From: a bacterium
GTDB lineage: Bacteria; Armatimonadota; Fimbriimonadia; Fimbriimonadales; Fimbriimonadaceae
DNA length: 64,000 nt
Direction: 5' to 3'
Assembly: GCA_027483535.1 (NCBI GenBank)
Contig: JAIXUN010000002.1
Span: forward strand, 496,001 to 560,000
Within the stretch, counting starts at the first letter, position 1; each line of letters begins with the position of its first letter. The translations under genes and the position numbers were made by a program. Below the pieces are notes generated by a model. The model saw nothing but the letters and a program-made list of their open reading frames with translations. It was not told where the DNA came from and did not search any database. Below, piece by piece: positions 26,685-36,669 of the stretch.

Positions 26685-29666
26685 CTATTTCTTGGTGGGG
26701 AGGACCAGCTCAATGTCGGTCTCGCCCTCAAACACGCCTGCTCTGCCCTTCAACTTTCCGGTTAACCTCAATCGGTCGCGATTAAGGGTCGCGTCTAGAG
26801 ACGCTTCGCCATAGGCGGTGAAGAATCCAAAGTCCGCCTCGCCCCAGAGCGTCAGAGTGCCGTCTGCGGTCAGATTGGCGGTTCCCAATCCCCTAAACTC
26901 AAGCTCGCCATTGAGGCCACCCCCCACTCGAATACCGGAAGTCTCGATCACCGCGCGGGCGTCAAACTCCATCGCTCCCGAGGTGGTCATGCGAGTCTTG
27001 CTTGATAGATCGAAGACGAGTTCCATCCCAAGCGAAGCACTGATCTCCGCGATGTCCCCTGCGACCTGAGCAAACCGGACTCGAAGCGGCTTCTGTCCGG
27101 ACTTGGTCCATCCCATCCGGAAGTAAGCCTCTCGGGGGGCGATCTTCAACTCGGCCTCGCCCGTTACCTCCAACAGACTGAAACTGCGCGCGGGTAGGAA
27201 GAACTCAGCATCGGCTCCAATTCGGAACGAGGAGTTTCGCGTATCGATGGTCATCGATGCCCGGGCGATTCGATCAAGCTCCTCCCATTCATCGAGGTCA
27301 ATGTATCGGGCTCCTTCCACGTCCAAAAACGCCATTCGGGCGGTGAGGTCCACAACAATCGGGTTGACGTTGATGGTCAGTGCCGTATCGGCCCACCAGA
27401 TGCGCCCCGGAGCCGCAACGACCGGGTCGGCAAGGAGCACGCCGATTTGCATAAGTAACGATCCAGGTGTATAGACCAGCTCGTTTGCAGGGTCGGTGAT
27501 TCTGCCGTTAGCGGATGGAGAGATGGCGACGTTGAATCCCAAACCGCCCGCGAATCCGTTGACCGTAAAAATTGGAATCGGCGAAGGTGCCGCCGGGACG
27601 CTCACCAAGATCGGCGGCGTTTCAACGCTGCCTCCGATGAACCACGCGCCCTTTTCCGGCGCGATCAAAAACTTCACGCCGATGCCACCCGCCATATCGC
27701 CGAGGGCAGTGAGCTTTAGGTCGGCATCGCCGTAGAGCGTGTCCCCGAACCCGGGGAGTTTTTCTCGGAACAAGGAGCCCGATACGGACCCAATCGAAGG
27801 AATTTCGAGTTCGAGTTCAATGCCGCCGATCTCGAAAAAGGGGTTTCCGTCTCGAGTACCGACTTTGAAGCCCTCAAAATCTAAACCGCCCGAGGCGGGC
27901 AGTCCGTCGAGAGCTTTTGCCAGTCTTGCCCCGCCTGCAAAGTCGATCGATGTGATCTTGTTGTTGGCGGAGGTGAAACCTACCTGGCGGACTTCGACGA
28001 GGAACGCCTTGAAGTCGAGCTCCACCGGATCGGTGAACGTGACCCATCCCGATTCGGGCAAGAAGACTTTGCCGTCCGATCCAACCGCGAAGTCTTCCAC
28101 TCCAAACTTCACGCGGCCAAGTTCCACGGGCATGCCCGCCGAGGTCTGGGCCTGAACGAATGAAGCGTCGAATCCTAGTTCTCCGCTCAGAACGAGCTTG
28201 GAGTTGGTGAGAGTGCCTTTGAGCTTGGTAAGCGAAGCTCCGAGTTCTTTGAAGTCGATTTTGTCGGCGGTCGCGCGAATGAGATATTTGCCATCGACCC
28301 CGAACGAAACCTTCGCTCCGACCTTTCCGATCGTCGGTACTTGAAAGTCGCCCGCGAACTCACCCTTGCTCAACTGCGAGTTCACGAATGCGAGCGCACC
28401 TCGGCCGGAATCCATCTTGAATCCGTCGAGCGTGACGTTGGTGAGCGTCAGACCGACTTCGCCCGACAGTCCAAGCCCGTCGATGAACAGGTCTTTTACG
28501 TCGACCTTCGGCTTCTCCGTCGCCACAGGTAGGCGGCAGCTTCCGGCTGTGATCCACAGGCCCTGCCAGGCCGGGTTCACCGCTCGGCCCTGGGGTTGCG
28601 AAGGGGCAACCGTGGTGCTCAGGTCCAGAACCGCTCGATCAACCTCAATTTCGAGTTCAGAGATGAAGGCCGAAAACTTCTCGCGAATCTCCGCCAGTGC
28701 GCCCCGGTCGAAATCGAGACCCACGTTCGGAAGCTTCAAAGGATCGCCGCGACGATTCGAAGCGATTTCTTTAGGAAACTGTACGTCGGCGGTGAACTGT
28801 GAGAATCGGGGCATCCCGCCGCTGTAGGCGACCTTTCCACCCTTGACGGTGATCTCAAACCCCGCGAGTTCCGGAAGGGTGAGCTTGCCGTTGGTTTCCA
28901 CCGAGACTTCCGAAAAATCGGCATTCCCGTCTTGATCGACGGTGAGGTCCTGCACCTGACACCGGACGGGCAGAGCGGGCTCCGCCGGAAGTCCCGGAAG
29001 GGCGACGTTTACAGTGGTTCTTGGGAAAGCCAGCTTCCACTTAGCCGGGTTCGACCCCTGCCAACTCAGCGCGTAATCGGCGCTTTGTGTTTGGATGCGT
29101 AAGCCCGGCACCCCCAAACCTTCCTGAGCGACCAGATTGTTGAAGCGGATCCCCTTGAGGGTTAAATTGCCTGCTCCCGAATTGACCCCGCCGGAGAATG
29201 AGTCCACCTCGGCGGTTACAGGCTGGCCATTGTTGGAACGGAAAGGGAAGCGGAGTTCGCCCTTGCCCTGAGACCGGAGTTCGCCCGAGGCAAGAACATC
29301 GGTCTGACCGCTCGGGATACGGAGCTTGACTCCGCCGGGGAGGTCGTAGGTGATCGGCTTGTCGGCAGGAAGACCAATGCCGATGAGCTTTCCGTTCGCG
29401 TCCGTCAGCAGGTTGGTAAAGGTGACGCCCGGTTTGGGGATGGTAACGCCCCCAGCCATCAGCACCATTTCGCCCGACCCGGCGGCGGGTTTTGAAAGAT
29501 CGGGAAGGGTGTCCGGAGTGTAAGTGATGGACCGAATCTCGATCACACCAGGGAGCAAAGCAACCGTTGTGGGCCTTTGCGCGGCGGCTAAGGAAGTCAG
29601 CGAGCAAAGCCCCGCCCCAACCATCAATAAAACACGTGGTGACCGAGTCGGCATTTCTCCCCGCAA
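26685..29666 (-). CDS. Giant beta-rich secreted protein, family unassigned (993 aa)
   Basis: Signal-like N-terminus RSPRVLLMVGAGLCSLTSLAAAQ; long amphipathic beta-repeat composition; cotranscribed position. Confidence 0.65.
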   Translation of the reverse strand: MRGEMPTRSPRVLLMVGAGLCSLTSLAAAQRPTTVALLPGVIEIRSITYTPDTLPDLSKPAAGSGEMVLMAGGVTIPKPGVTFTNLLTDANGKLIGIGLPADKPITYDLPGGVKLRIPSGQTDVLASGELRSQGKGELRFPFRSNNGQPVTAEVDSFSGGVNSGAGNLTLKGIRFNNLVAQEGLGVPGLRIQTQSADYALSWQGSNPAKWKLAFPRTTVNVALPGLPAEPALPVRCQVQDLTVDQDGNADFSEVSVETNGKLTLPELAGFEITVKGGKVAYSGGMPRFSQFTADVQFPKEIASNRRGDPLKLPNVGLDFDRGALAEIREKFSAFISELEIEVDRAVLDLSTTVAPSQPQGRAVNPAWQGLWITAGSCRLPVATEKPKVDVKDLFIDGLGLSGEVGLTLTNVTLDGFKMDSGRGALAFVNSQLSKGEFAGDFQVPTIGKVGAKVSFGVDGKYLIRATADKIDFKELGASLTKLKGTLTNSKLVLSGELGFDASFVQAQTSAGMPVELGRVKFGVEDFAVGSDGKVFLPESGWVTFTDPVELDFKAFLVEVRQVGFTSANNKITSIDFAGGARLAKALDGLPASGGLDFEGFKVGTRDGNPFFEIGGIELELEIPSIGSVSGSLFREKLPGFGDTLYGDADLKLTALGDMAGGIGVKFLIAPEKGAWFIGGSVETPPILVSVPAAPSPIPIFTVNGFAGGLGFNVAISPSANGRITDPANELVYTPGSLLMQIGVLLADPVVAAPGRIWWADTALTINVNPIVVDLTARMAFLDVEGARYIDLDEWEELDRIARASMTIDTRNSSFRIGADAEFFLPARSFSLLEVTGEAELKIAPREAYFRMGWTKSGQKPLRVRFAQVAGDIAEISASLGMELVFDLSSKTRMTTSGAMEFDARAVIETSGIRVGGGLNGELEFRGLGTANLTADGTLTLWGEADFGFFTAYGEASLDATLNRDRLRLTGKLKGRAGVFEGETDIELVLPTKK

Positions 29667-29721
29667 CCTTGCGAGGTTAGTTCATTCAGGGAAAATTGTC
29701 AACCGCTTGTGATCCGCTTGA

Positions 29722-30759
29722 TCACTTAGATTCGTTCGTAAGGCGAACAACATCGCCCCTTTCAAATCCCGTTCCTTCCACGATTTCGGCAATGGAAAAC
29801 GCATCGTTGACGGTCGTAATTTTAATCTTCCCGACCAAGGCTCCCTCGGTTCGACCAAGAACCGCCTCCGTATCCGGATCGGTGATCACCGTCCCAGGTT
29901 TTCGAACAATCATAGTGTCCCCAACGGCCAAGCCCGAGTTCTTGCCCGCATTCACGTACACCCGTGAAACGTCGCCTTCCGTTAAAACCGTGGCGACTCG
30001 ACCTTCCCAAATCACCTTCTCTGCTCGAACCGCAATCTTCTTCACTGCGTCTCGAAGGGCCGAGCGAACCGCTCCGCCGAGTGGACCATTGTCAAAAGAT
30101 GCGGTTCCGAACTTCAGTTCGTCTTTCGCCAACGTTAAGGTTTGGCGGGTCGAGGTTGCCTTTCCTTCGGCCCGAACGGAGTCGAGAACGATCCCGGTTT
30201 CGACCTCGATCATTCGAAGGTCAAGCCCAACCAGCGCCTCGACCGAGGTCTTAGAAAACTGGGCGTTTTCACCGATCACACCGTCAACACCCGCACCAGA
30301 CCGTCGGAGTTTCAACTCAGTAATGGCGCCGCGAATGACAATTTGAGCTCCAGCAAGTTTCTGAGTGGTCCCGGCGGTCGAGGCTTCGGTGGTCGTGTCA
30401 GCCAGGTTCAGCCTTTCAAGAACCACAAAGCGCTCCGATTCAATAAGAGCAGTCATGAGCATTTCGGTGAGCCCCGTTCCAAACTCGGTGGGTTGGTCCA
30501 GGTCGAGAGTCACGACGGTCGTGGTGCCACTGGGGGTTGGGGCGGAGGTTGCCACGCCGTTCACCTTCACTTCGATGCCCGAGACGATCACCCGTTTTCG
30601 GGCTCCCTTGAACGGCGGCAGGCCCAAATTGCCGACCTTCAGCTCCGGCTTTGCCTTCGCCTCTTTGGCCGCCGCTTGCGATCCCTGCCCATTCAGATCA
30701 GCACCCGCAGCCCCTCCCAGGATAGTGATCGCAAACAAAAACGTGGTGGCATTGATCAT
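29722..30759 (-). CDS. CsgG-like (curli production/assembly family) protein
   Basis: RVIVSGIEVKVNG...GTGLTEMLMTALIESERFVVLERLNLAD; LAGAQIVIRGAITELKLRRSGAGV; VGLDLRMIEVETGIVLDSVRAEGKA; RSALRDAVKKIA. No lipobox Cys at the N-terminus. Confidence 0.8.
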   Translation of the reverse strand: MINATTFLFAITILGGAAGADLNGQGSQAAAKEAKAKPELKVGNLGLPPFKGARKRVIVSGIEVKVNGVATSAPTPSGTTTVVTLDLDQPTEFGTGLTEMLMTALIESERFVVLERLNLADTTTEASTAGTTQKLAGAQIVIRGAITELKLRRSGAGVDGVIGENAQFSKTSVEALVGLDLRMIEVETGIVLDSVRAEGKATSTRQTLTLAKDELKFGTASFDNGPLGGAVRSALRDAVKKIAVRAEKVIWEGRVATVLTEGDVSRVYVNAGKNSGLAVGDTMIVRKPGTVITDPDTEAVLGRTEGALVGKIKITTVNDAFSIAEIVEGTGFERGDVVRLTNESK

Positions 30760-30762
30760 GGT

Positions 30763-33024
30763 TTAGTACCGATATTCGAATCCGAGATAGCCCGTTGTGG
30801 CAGCCGGATACCCCTCGTAAAACCGAGCCTTCGTCAAGTTGTAAAGGCCGAAGGAGAGCAAGGTCGATTGCGAAAACTTGTGTCTTCCGAACAGGTGTAT
30901 TCCCAGCGCTCCCGGCGCATCCCCCACGTATGTGACGAGTTCGCCCGAGGTTTGGGTACGGCTAAATGCTCTCGGGCGAGCGCCGACGTAGTTGATGGAG
31001 GCGGTCAGAACCGTATCTCCCGGCGACCAGTCAAACTCGGCAGCGGCTTGGAAGAGCGGGAAGTTTGGAAGCCGGTTCTGCGTCACACCCACCTGAGTCG
31101 GGAAGTCGTCCAGCGAGAAAACGGGTGTGCTGGGTCCTCCCTTGGTGCTTTGAAAAGCAACCTTCACCCTCGCGCCGAGGTCGCTCGATAAGTTCCATTC
31201 GGCGTCTTGCTCAATTCCGATGGCTTCACCGTTTTGGATGGGCGTCAATCGAAGGGAAGTAGCGGCTCTCGGATCAGCGCCCTGCAACAGCGCCGATCGA
31301 AGCGATCGGTGGAAAAGGGTTGTCTTGCCACGCAGTCGTTGCCCCTCGATGGTCTGGAACGACAAGGTCGTATCGACCAACTGGGTATCTCTCGTTTGAA
31401 CGAGGGGATCGACATTGAAGTCTTGCGGCTGCCGATCGTGGCGATCAATCCCGTTCTCCACCGGGATCGGTGCAAGAAAAGCGTTCGGGAGCAGGTCGTT
31501 ACCTGGGTTGTTGAATCGGGGACGAATCCCGAATCGAATCGGCTTGCGAGTCCCAAACTGAACATCGACAACGGGCTGAACCTGCGTGCCTGTGCTGAGC
31601 CCGCCCGCCAGCGCGCCTATGGTTCCGGTTCCAACTTTTCCGATGCTGAACTCTCTGGCAACGTAAGCGCTCCAGATGCGAGTGGTCCCGAAGCCCAGCA
31701 CCGTCTCGCCCGGATCGAACGTGTTCGCCCCCGAACCAGATCGGTTCAATTGAACAGACGAACCGCCCACAAGCCACCGCCGTTTGTCGCCGTCTTCCCA
31801 CTGCCATCGTGCTTCGACGTTTACTTGCCGATCAGCAAGACTGTTGTCCCACGCCACCGTAGAGTTCGGTCGGTTGAGCATTTCGGCATTGCGATACTTC
31901 AGCAAGAACCCAATCTCGGATTTTCCGGTCTCGAAGTTCTTGGCGTACATCCCTAGGTTCGTGTACAGCCGGAACCGGGCGTTTGGCTCAGGGTTCACTC
32001 CTGCAATCACCTCCGAAGCTCCCGGTCGACCACCCGCATTTTCTCGATAGTCGTAGTAGATGGCCCCAAGATCACCCGCATAAACTCCCTCAAAGAAGTT
32101 GCGCCACTGGTAGGCCTCGGCCCGGTTCTCCACTCGAATCCGGTCGGTGAGTGCGTTGAAGCGGAAGATGGACCCGTCTTGGGTTGCGGCACTGTGGCTG
32201 AGCTTTGAGTGGACGGATCCCACTCCGCCCCCGAACCCGTATCCCGAGCCCGTGGTCGATTGGAATCGACTCTCCCCAACCACGGAAGGTCCCGCTAGCA
32301 GGGCTTTGGCGAGGGCACGCTCCGACTCGCGAGATCGACCGAGGGTTTGCTCCAGCTTTGCCCGTAAAACCAGCGACGATGGGAAGTCAGGGCTCTGTCG
32401 CTCGGCTTGGTCTAACAGATCGCGACATTGGTCGAACTTCCGATCAACCAGAGCCGCTTCCGCCCGAGCGACAAGCACTCGTGGCGATTCTGATCCGAGT
32501 CGCTGAAGCTCCTTTGCGTTGCTGATCACCTGATCAAAACGGTCGAGGGCGCTCCCGGCTAGCAATCCGTTGACCCACGGTTCTGTCCTGTCGGCAAGCA
32601 GTACCGCCGCTTGGTCGATATCCACCAGCGCCTTGGCGGGCTGACCAAGCATGAGGTACGCCGCCGCCCGGTTTAGGTGCGCCGCACCCTTGCCCGTTTC
32701 GGCCAACGTAGCGAACTTGAGGGCATCCAGACGTCGCATCACCGAGCGGTTTTCGACGATCGCTTTAAGCGGCTCGGATTTCGTCCCCAGTTGACCAAGG
32801 ATCGCATCGTAAATCGCAACCGCTTGCTTTGGATTGCCCGTCGCGAGCGCCTTCAAAGCCGACTCTTGACGCTCCACCAGACCCTCTTGGATCGGGGTGG
32901 ACGCAAGGGCCACGGTTGACTCGCCCTCCGACGAGGCGTTGACCTGGGCGACCACGCTGGAAGCACCTAGCAGAAGGATGCCTGCAGAGAGGAAAAGGCC
33001 TCGACGAAGTTCGTTGGATGGCAC
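30763..33024 (-). CDS. TPR-domain protein with C-terminal outer-membrane beta-barrel
   Basis: TPR-like repeats in first third (ALATGNPKQAVAIYDAILGQLG, AAYLMLGQPAKALVDIDQAAVLL); TonB-receptor-like strands ending FGLYNLTKARFYEGYPAATTGYLGFEYRY*; likely GTG start at 33024. Confidence 0.75.
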   Translation of the reverse strand: MPSNELRRGLFLSAGILLLGASSVVAQVNASSEGESTVALASTPIQEGLVERQESALKALATGNPKQAVAIYDAILGQLGTKSEPLKAIVENRSVMRRLDALKFATLAETGKGAAHLNRAAAYLMLGQPAKALVDIDQAAVLLADRTEPWVNGLLAGSALDRFDQVISNAKELQRLGSESPRVLVARAEAALVDRKFDQCRDLLDQAERQSPDFPSSLVLRAKLEQTLGRSRESERALAKALLAGPSVVGESRFQSTTGSGYGFGGGVGSVHSKLSHSAATQDGSIFRFNALTDRIRVENRAEAYQWRNFFEGVYAGDLGAIYYDYRENAGGRPGASEVIAGVNPEPNARFRLYTNLGMYAKNFETGKSEIGFLLKYRNAEMLNRPNSTVAWDNSLADRQVNVEARWQWEDGDKRRWLVGGSSVQLNRSGSGANTFDPGETVLGFGTTRIWSAYVAREFSIGKVGTGTIGALAGGLSTGTQVQPVVDVQFGTRKPIRFGIRPRFNNPGNDLLPNAFLAPIPVENGIDRHDRQPQDFNVDPLVQTRDTQLVDTTLSFQTIEGQRLRGKTTLFHRSLRSALLQGADPRAATSLRLTPIQNGEAIGIEQDAEWNLSSDLGARVKVAFQSTKGGPSTPVFSLDDFPTQVGVTQNRLPNFPLFQAAAEFDWSPGDTVLTASINYVGARPRAFSRTQTSGELVTYVGDAPGALGIHLFGRHKFSQSTLLSFGLYNLTKARFYEGYPAATTGYLGFEYRY

Positions 33025-33106
33025 GAAATAGGATAGAAGCGGATGGAAGCCCGTGTCAAACCAATGTGAGCGAAGTATGGGCGGAATCGAGAAGATAAAA
33101 TAGGGA

Positions 33107-33577
33107 GTGCCCCGATATCGCGTTTGCAAATCCTTCACCGTGGAAAGCGGCCATATGCTTTCCAAGCATGCGGGTAGATGTCGGTATCCCCATGGGCACA
33201 CTCGGCGAATCGAAGTCGTGGTCTCCGCCGAATCGCTCGATTCGAACGAGATGGTGATGGACTTCAAGGCGCTGAAGCTCGCCGTTGCCCATCACATCGA
33301 ACGGTACGACCACGCAATGGCGGTCAACTCCAACGATCCCCTCCTGTCGGAGATGAAGCGGGTTCACCCGGGCAGCGTCATCGAGTTCCAAGACCAAGAT
33401 CCGACGACCGAGATCATGGCGAAAGAGCTTTACGACTACGTCTCGAAGGTCTTAGCCAACGGGTGGTCGGGTACCGCCAAAGATGGCGTCCCCTACCGAA
33501 TTGAACCCGGCTCGGTGCATCTGGACCGCATTCGGGTTTGGGAAACGCCCACCAGTTGGGCCGAATACGGCGACTAA
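33107..33577 (+). CDS. queD: 6-pyruvoyl-tetrahydropterin synthase / 6-carboxytetrahydropterin synthase family
   Basis: CKSFTVESGHMLSKHAGRCRYPHGHTRRIEVVVSAESLDSNEMVMDFKALKLAVAHHIERYDHAMAVN; GTG start. Confidence 0.85.
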   Translation: MPRYRVCKSFTVESGHMLSKHAGRCRYPHGHTRRIEVVVSAESLDSNEMVMDFKALKLAVAHHIERYDHAMAVNSNDPLLSEMKRVHPGSVIEFQDQDPTTEIMAKELYDYVSKVLANGWSGTAKDGVPYRIEPGSVHLDRIRVWETPTSWAEYGD

Positions 33578-33584
33578 TCCTTCT

Positions 33585-35408
33585 TCAGGCAGTCGCCGCT
33601 TCACCCGTTTGGACTCGCCAAAGAGCCGAATAGAGCCCTGGCTGGGCGGTGAGTTCCTCGTGGGTCCCAGCTTCGATGATCTTGCCCGCTTCAAGAACCC
33701 AAATCCGATCCGCATCGCGGATCGTGGAGAGTCGGTGAGCGATCATGAGCGTCGTTCGACCCTTCGTCACCTTCGCCAAGGAGCGCTGAATCGCAGCCTC
33801 AGTTTCGTTGTCGACGGCGGACGTCGCCTCGTCAAGAACCAGAATTGGAGGGTTTTTCAACAACGCCCGAGCAATGGAGAGTCGCTGCCGTTGACCGCCG
33901 GACAACTTCTGCCCTCGCTCGCCGACCACCGTGTCGTATCCGTTCGGAAGTTGCTCGATAAACTCGTGGGCCTCGGCCTGCCTTGCCGCCTCTTGAATCT
34001 CTTCGAGGCTCGCATCTTGCCGACCGTAAGCGATGTTCTCTCGAACCGTTCCGTGGAAGAGGAAAACATCCTGACTCACGTAACCGATGGCGTTTCGCAA
34101 AGACGCGTAGCTGAGCGATCGGAGATCGTTCCCATCGATCGTCACCGCCCCTAACTTCGGATCGTGGAATCGTAGAAGCAGCCGGATGAGCGTGGACTTG
34201 CCCGCCCCGGTGGCACCCACTATCGCGTGAGTTTCTCCGGCGGGGATGGTCAGATCGATCCCCTTCAGAATCTCGGCTCCATCGCCGTAACCGAAAGTGA
34301 TCCCCTGGAAAGCGACTTCGCCACGGATCGGTTCGGGCAGGTGAACCGTTCCCGGTTGCATCGCGGGCTCCACGTCTCGCAGCGCAAAGATTCGCCGAAC
34401 CGAAGCCATTGCTCGCTGGTACTGATCGAGCGTGTCGCCGAGGCCCGTCATTGGCCACAAAAGGCGCTGAGTCATGAACACTAGAACTGAGTAGACGCTC
34501 ACTTCAAGCTTTTTCTCGAGAACTAGCCACCCGCCAACGATGAGGGTGCAGGTGAAGCCCGCTAGAATCAGCATCCGGATCAGCGGTACGAAGGCTGCCG
34601 AATACCGAATCGCCTCTCGATTGGCCTCTAGGTAATCGTTGGAAACCTTGGCAAGGCGCTCCGCTTCCTTACCCTCCGCTGCGAAAGCCTTGATCGTGGT
34701 GATGCCGCCGAGGTTTGCCGAAAGAGTCGAACTGAGTTCGGCAACCGATTCGCGAACCTTGGAATAGTAAGGTCCCAGAATCTTTTGGTAGCGAATCGAG
34801 CCCAGGACGATCAGCGGGATCGGCACAAACGCGAGGAGAGTCAGCAGCGGGGAACTGGCCGCAAACACCGCGCCGACCAAAACGATGTTCCAGAAAACGT
34901 TGAGGATTGCCGCCGCGCCGCCATCCAGGAATCTCTCCAACTGGTTGATGTCGTCGTTCAGAACGCTCGAGACACCGCCCGTGGTGTTGTCTTCAAACCA
35001 GGCGACTTCCAGATTTTGAACGTGCGCATAAACATCGGTGCGAAGCTCGTGCTCGATGCTCTGCGAAAGATTGCGCCACGTAACCGCTCCTAGGTAGCCG
35101 AACAGCGATTCAAAGAACCAGATGAACGCGTTGAGGATGGTCAGTGCAACCAACTGCTGCCACCGATCCGTGACGCCGAACATCGTGGCGATGAACGAAC
35201 CCTGCCCTCGAACGATGACGTCGATAACGCCACCGATGAGCACCTCCGGCATGACGTCCATCACCTTTCCAAGGGTGGTGTAGATGGTTGCCGCAATCAC
35301 CTTGCCGCGCCGATGTCGCGCAAAGCCCCAGAGTCTCTTCAGACCGGGCACTTCTTCCTTTGGCACGAGCGTGTGAGACTCGGTGGGCGCGATGGAGTCG
35401 GTGGGCAT
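33585..35408 (-). CDS. ABC transporter, fused permease/ATP-binding (exporter type)
   Basis: Walker A GATGAGKSTLIRLLLRF, signature LSGGQRQRLSIARALLK, Walker B ILVLDEATSAVD; start at MPTDSIAP. Confidence 0.95.
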   Translation of the reverse strand: MPTDSIAPTESHTLVPKEEVPGLKRLWGFARHRRGKVIAATIYTTLGKVMDVMPEVLIGGVIDVIVRGQGSFIATMFGVTDRWQQLVALTILNAFIWFFESLFGYLGAVTWRNLSQSIEHELRTDVYAHVQNLEVAWFEDNTTGGVSSVLNDDINQLERFLDGGAAAILNVFWNIVLVGAVFAASSPLLTLLAFVPIPLIVLGSIRYQKILGPYYSKVRESVAELSSTLSANLGGITTIKAFAAEGKEAERLAKVSNDYLEANREAIRYSAAFVPLIRMLILAGFTCTLIVGGWLVLEKKLEVSVYSVLVFMTQRLLWPMTGLGDTLDQYQRAMASVRRIFALRDVEPAMQPGTVHLPEPIRGEVAFQGITFGYGDGAEILKGIDLTIPAGETHAIVGATGAGKSTLIRLLLRFHDPKLGAVTIDGNDLRSLSYASLRNAIGYVSQDVFLFHGTVRENIAYGRQDASLEEIQEAARQAEAHEFIEQLPNGYDTVVGERGQKLSGGQRQRLSIARALLKNPPILVLDEATSAVDNETEAAIQRSLAKVTKGRTTLMIAHRLSTIRDADRIWVLEAGKIIEAGTHEELTAQPGLYSALWRVQTGEAATA

Positions 35409-35539
35409 AGCGTTAATGCTGGCATACCCAACGGCGATAATTCCCGCCGAGATGAATCGATAAACCACTCAAGCGGCTACCGAGAGATAGGTCTTTAGAT
35501 CGGGTCTCCCACTTCAGGGTGTGTATCGTAGGGATTCAG

Positions 35540-36610
35540 ATGACAAACCCGATCCTCCTTGCCACAATCCTGCTCGGGACTTCTCAGGGAAGCCCGAAAC
35601 CGGATTCCTTCGATACCGTTGTTACCAAGTTTTTAAAGGAGACGCAGGTCCCGGGGGTCGCGATCATCGTCAAAGACAAGGGGAAAGTGCTTGTCTCCAA
35701 GGGTTACGGCTTTGCCGATTTGGAACAGCGAAAAGCGATGACCGTGGATTCCGTTCATGAGCTAGCATCGGTGAGCAAGCAGTTCACCGCGGCGGCAATC
35801 ATGCTCCTTGCTGAACAAGGCAAATTGGCGCTCACCGACACGCTCGATAAGTTCGTCGAGGACGCTCCTGAGGCATGGAAGAAGATCACGGTCAACCACC
35901 TTTTAGAACACACCTCCGGCTTGCCCGACTATCTGTCCGACGAGTCGATCATCCGGAAGGATGGTCTCCTACGGAACATCGTTCGCGACATGAGAGCCAC
36001 GCCCGTTCGATTCGCGCCGGGCGAGAAATGGGAGTACTCGAACAGTGGTTATCTCGTGCTTGGCTACATCGTTTTGAAAGTGAGCGGGAAAGAAGTCGGG
36101 CCCTTCTGCGAGGAGAACCTTCTGAAGCCTGCAGGTATGAAAACCGCCCGAACCAACGATCCCCTCGCGATCGTGCCTAACCGAGCAACCGGCTACTCCA
36201 AGCCTGCCAAGACGCTCCAAAAGGAGGACTACACCAGCCGCACCTACAGTGCCACGGGCGATGGTCACCTCATGGCCTCCGCCAAGGACCTGCTCGCGTG
36301 GAGCGAAGCGATTCAGGGCAACAAGATTCTAAAGCCGGCTTCTTGGAAGCAAATGCGAACTATGTCCGCCCCATCTCGAAAGGAGCCTACCAAGGGAGTG
36401 ACTACCGGCTACGGAAAGGGGCTTGCGGTGATAGAGGCGAATGGCACCGTCACCGTGAACCACTCCGGTGGGTGGATTGGCACCACCACGTTCCTTCAGA
36501 CCGGGATCACTAAGCCGACGACGATCATCATCATGATGAACAGCGATTTCACCTCCTTTGCCCCTCTGCTCCGAGAGATCGAATCGCGTTTGAAAACGGG
36601 CAAGTTCTAA
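35540..36610 (+). CDS. Serine hydrolase (beta-lactamase/penicillin-binding family)
   Basis: ELASVSKQFTAAAIMLLAEQGKLALTDTLDKFV (SxxK), YSNSGYLVLGYI (YxN), NHSGGWIGTTTFLQ. Confidence 0.92.
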   Translation: MTNPILLATILLGTSQGSPKPDSFDTVVTKFLKETQVPGVAIIVKDKGKVLVSKGYGFADLEQRKAMTVDSVHELASVSKQFTAAAIMLLAEQGKLALTDTLDKFVEDAPEAWKKITVNHLLEHTSGLPDYLSDESIIRKDGLLRNIVRDMRATPVRFAPGEKWEYSNSGYLVLGYIVLKVSGKEVGPFCEENLLKPAGMKTARTNDPLAIVPNRATGYSKPAKTLQKEDYTSRTYSATGDGHLMASAKDLLAWSEAIQGNKILKPASWKQMRTMSAPSRKEPTKGVTTGYGKGLAVIEANGTVTVNHSGGWIGTTTFLQTGITKPTTIIIMMNSDFTSFAPLLREIESRLKTGKF

Positions 36611-36618
36611 AACAGAAA

Positions 36619-36643
36619 GAGGGGAGCCGTTTCGGCTCCCCTC
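36619..36643. terminator. Bidirectional hairpin between convergent genes
   Basis: GAGGGGAGCCG-TTT-CGGCTCCCCTC, 11-bp perfect stem. Confidence 0.8.
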
Positions 36644-36669
36644 AATTCAGTTGCAGGCTTACAGGTGTG

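Noticed and set aside
29041-29607. Long alternative-frame ORFs (for example 188 aa) inside the 993-aa and other large genes
   Set aside because: Arg/Ser/Pro-rich shadow ORFs in GC-rich coding DNA, fully overlapping well-supported genes.
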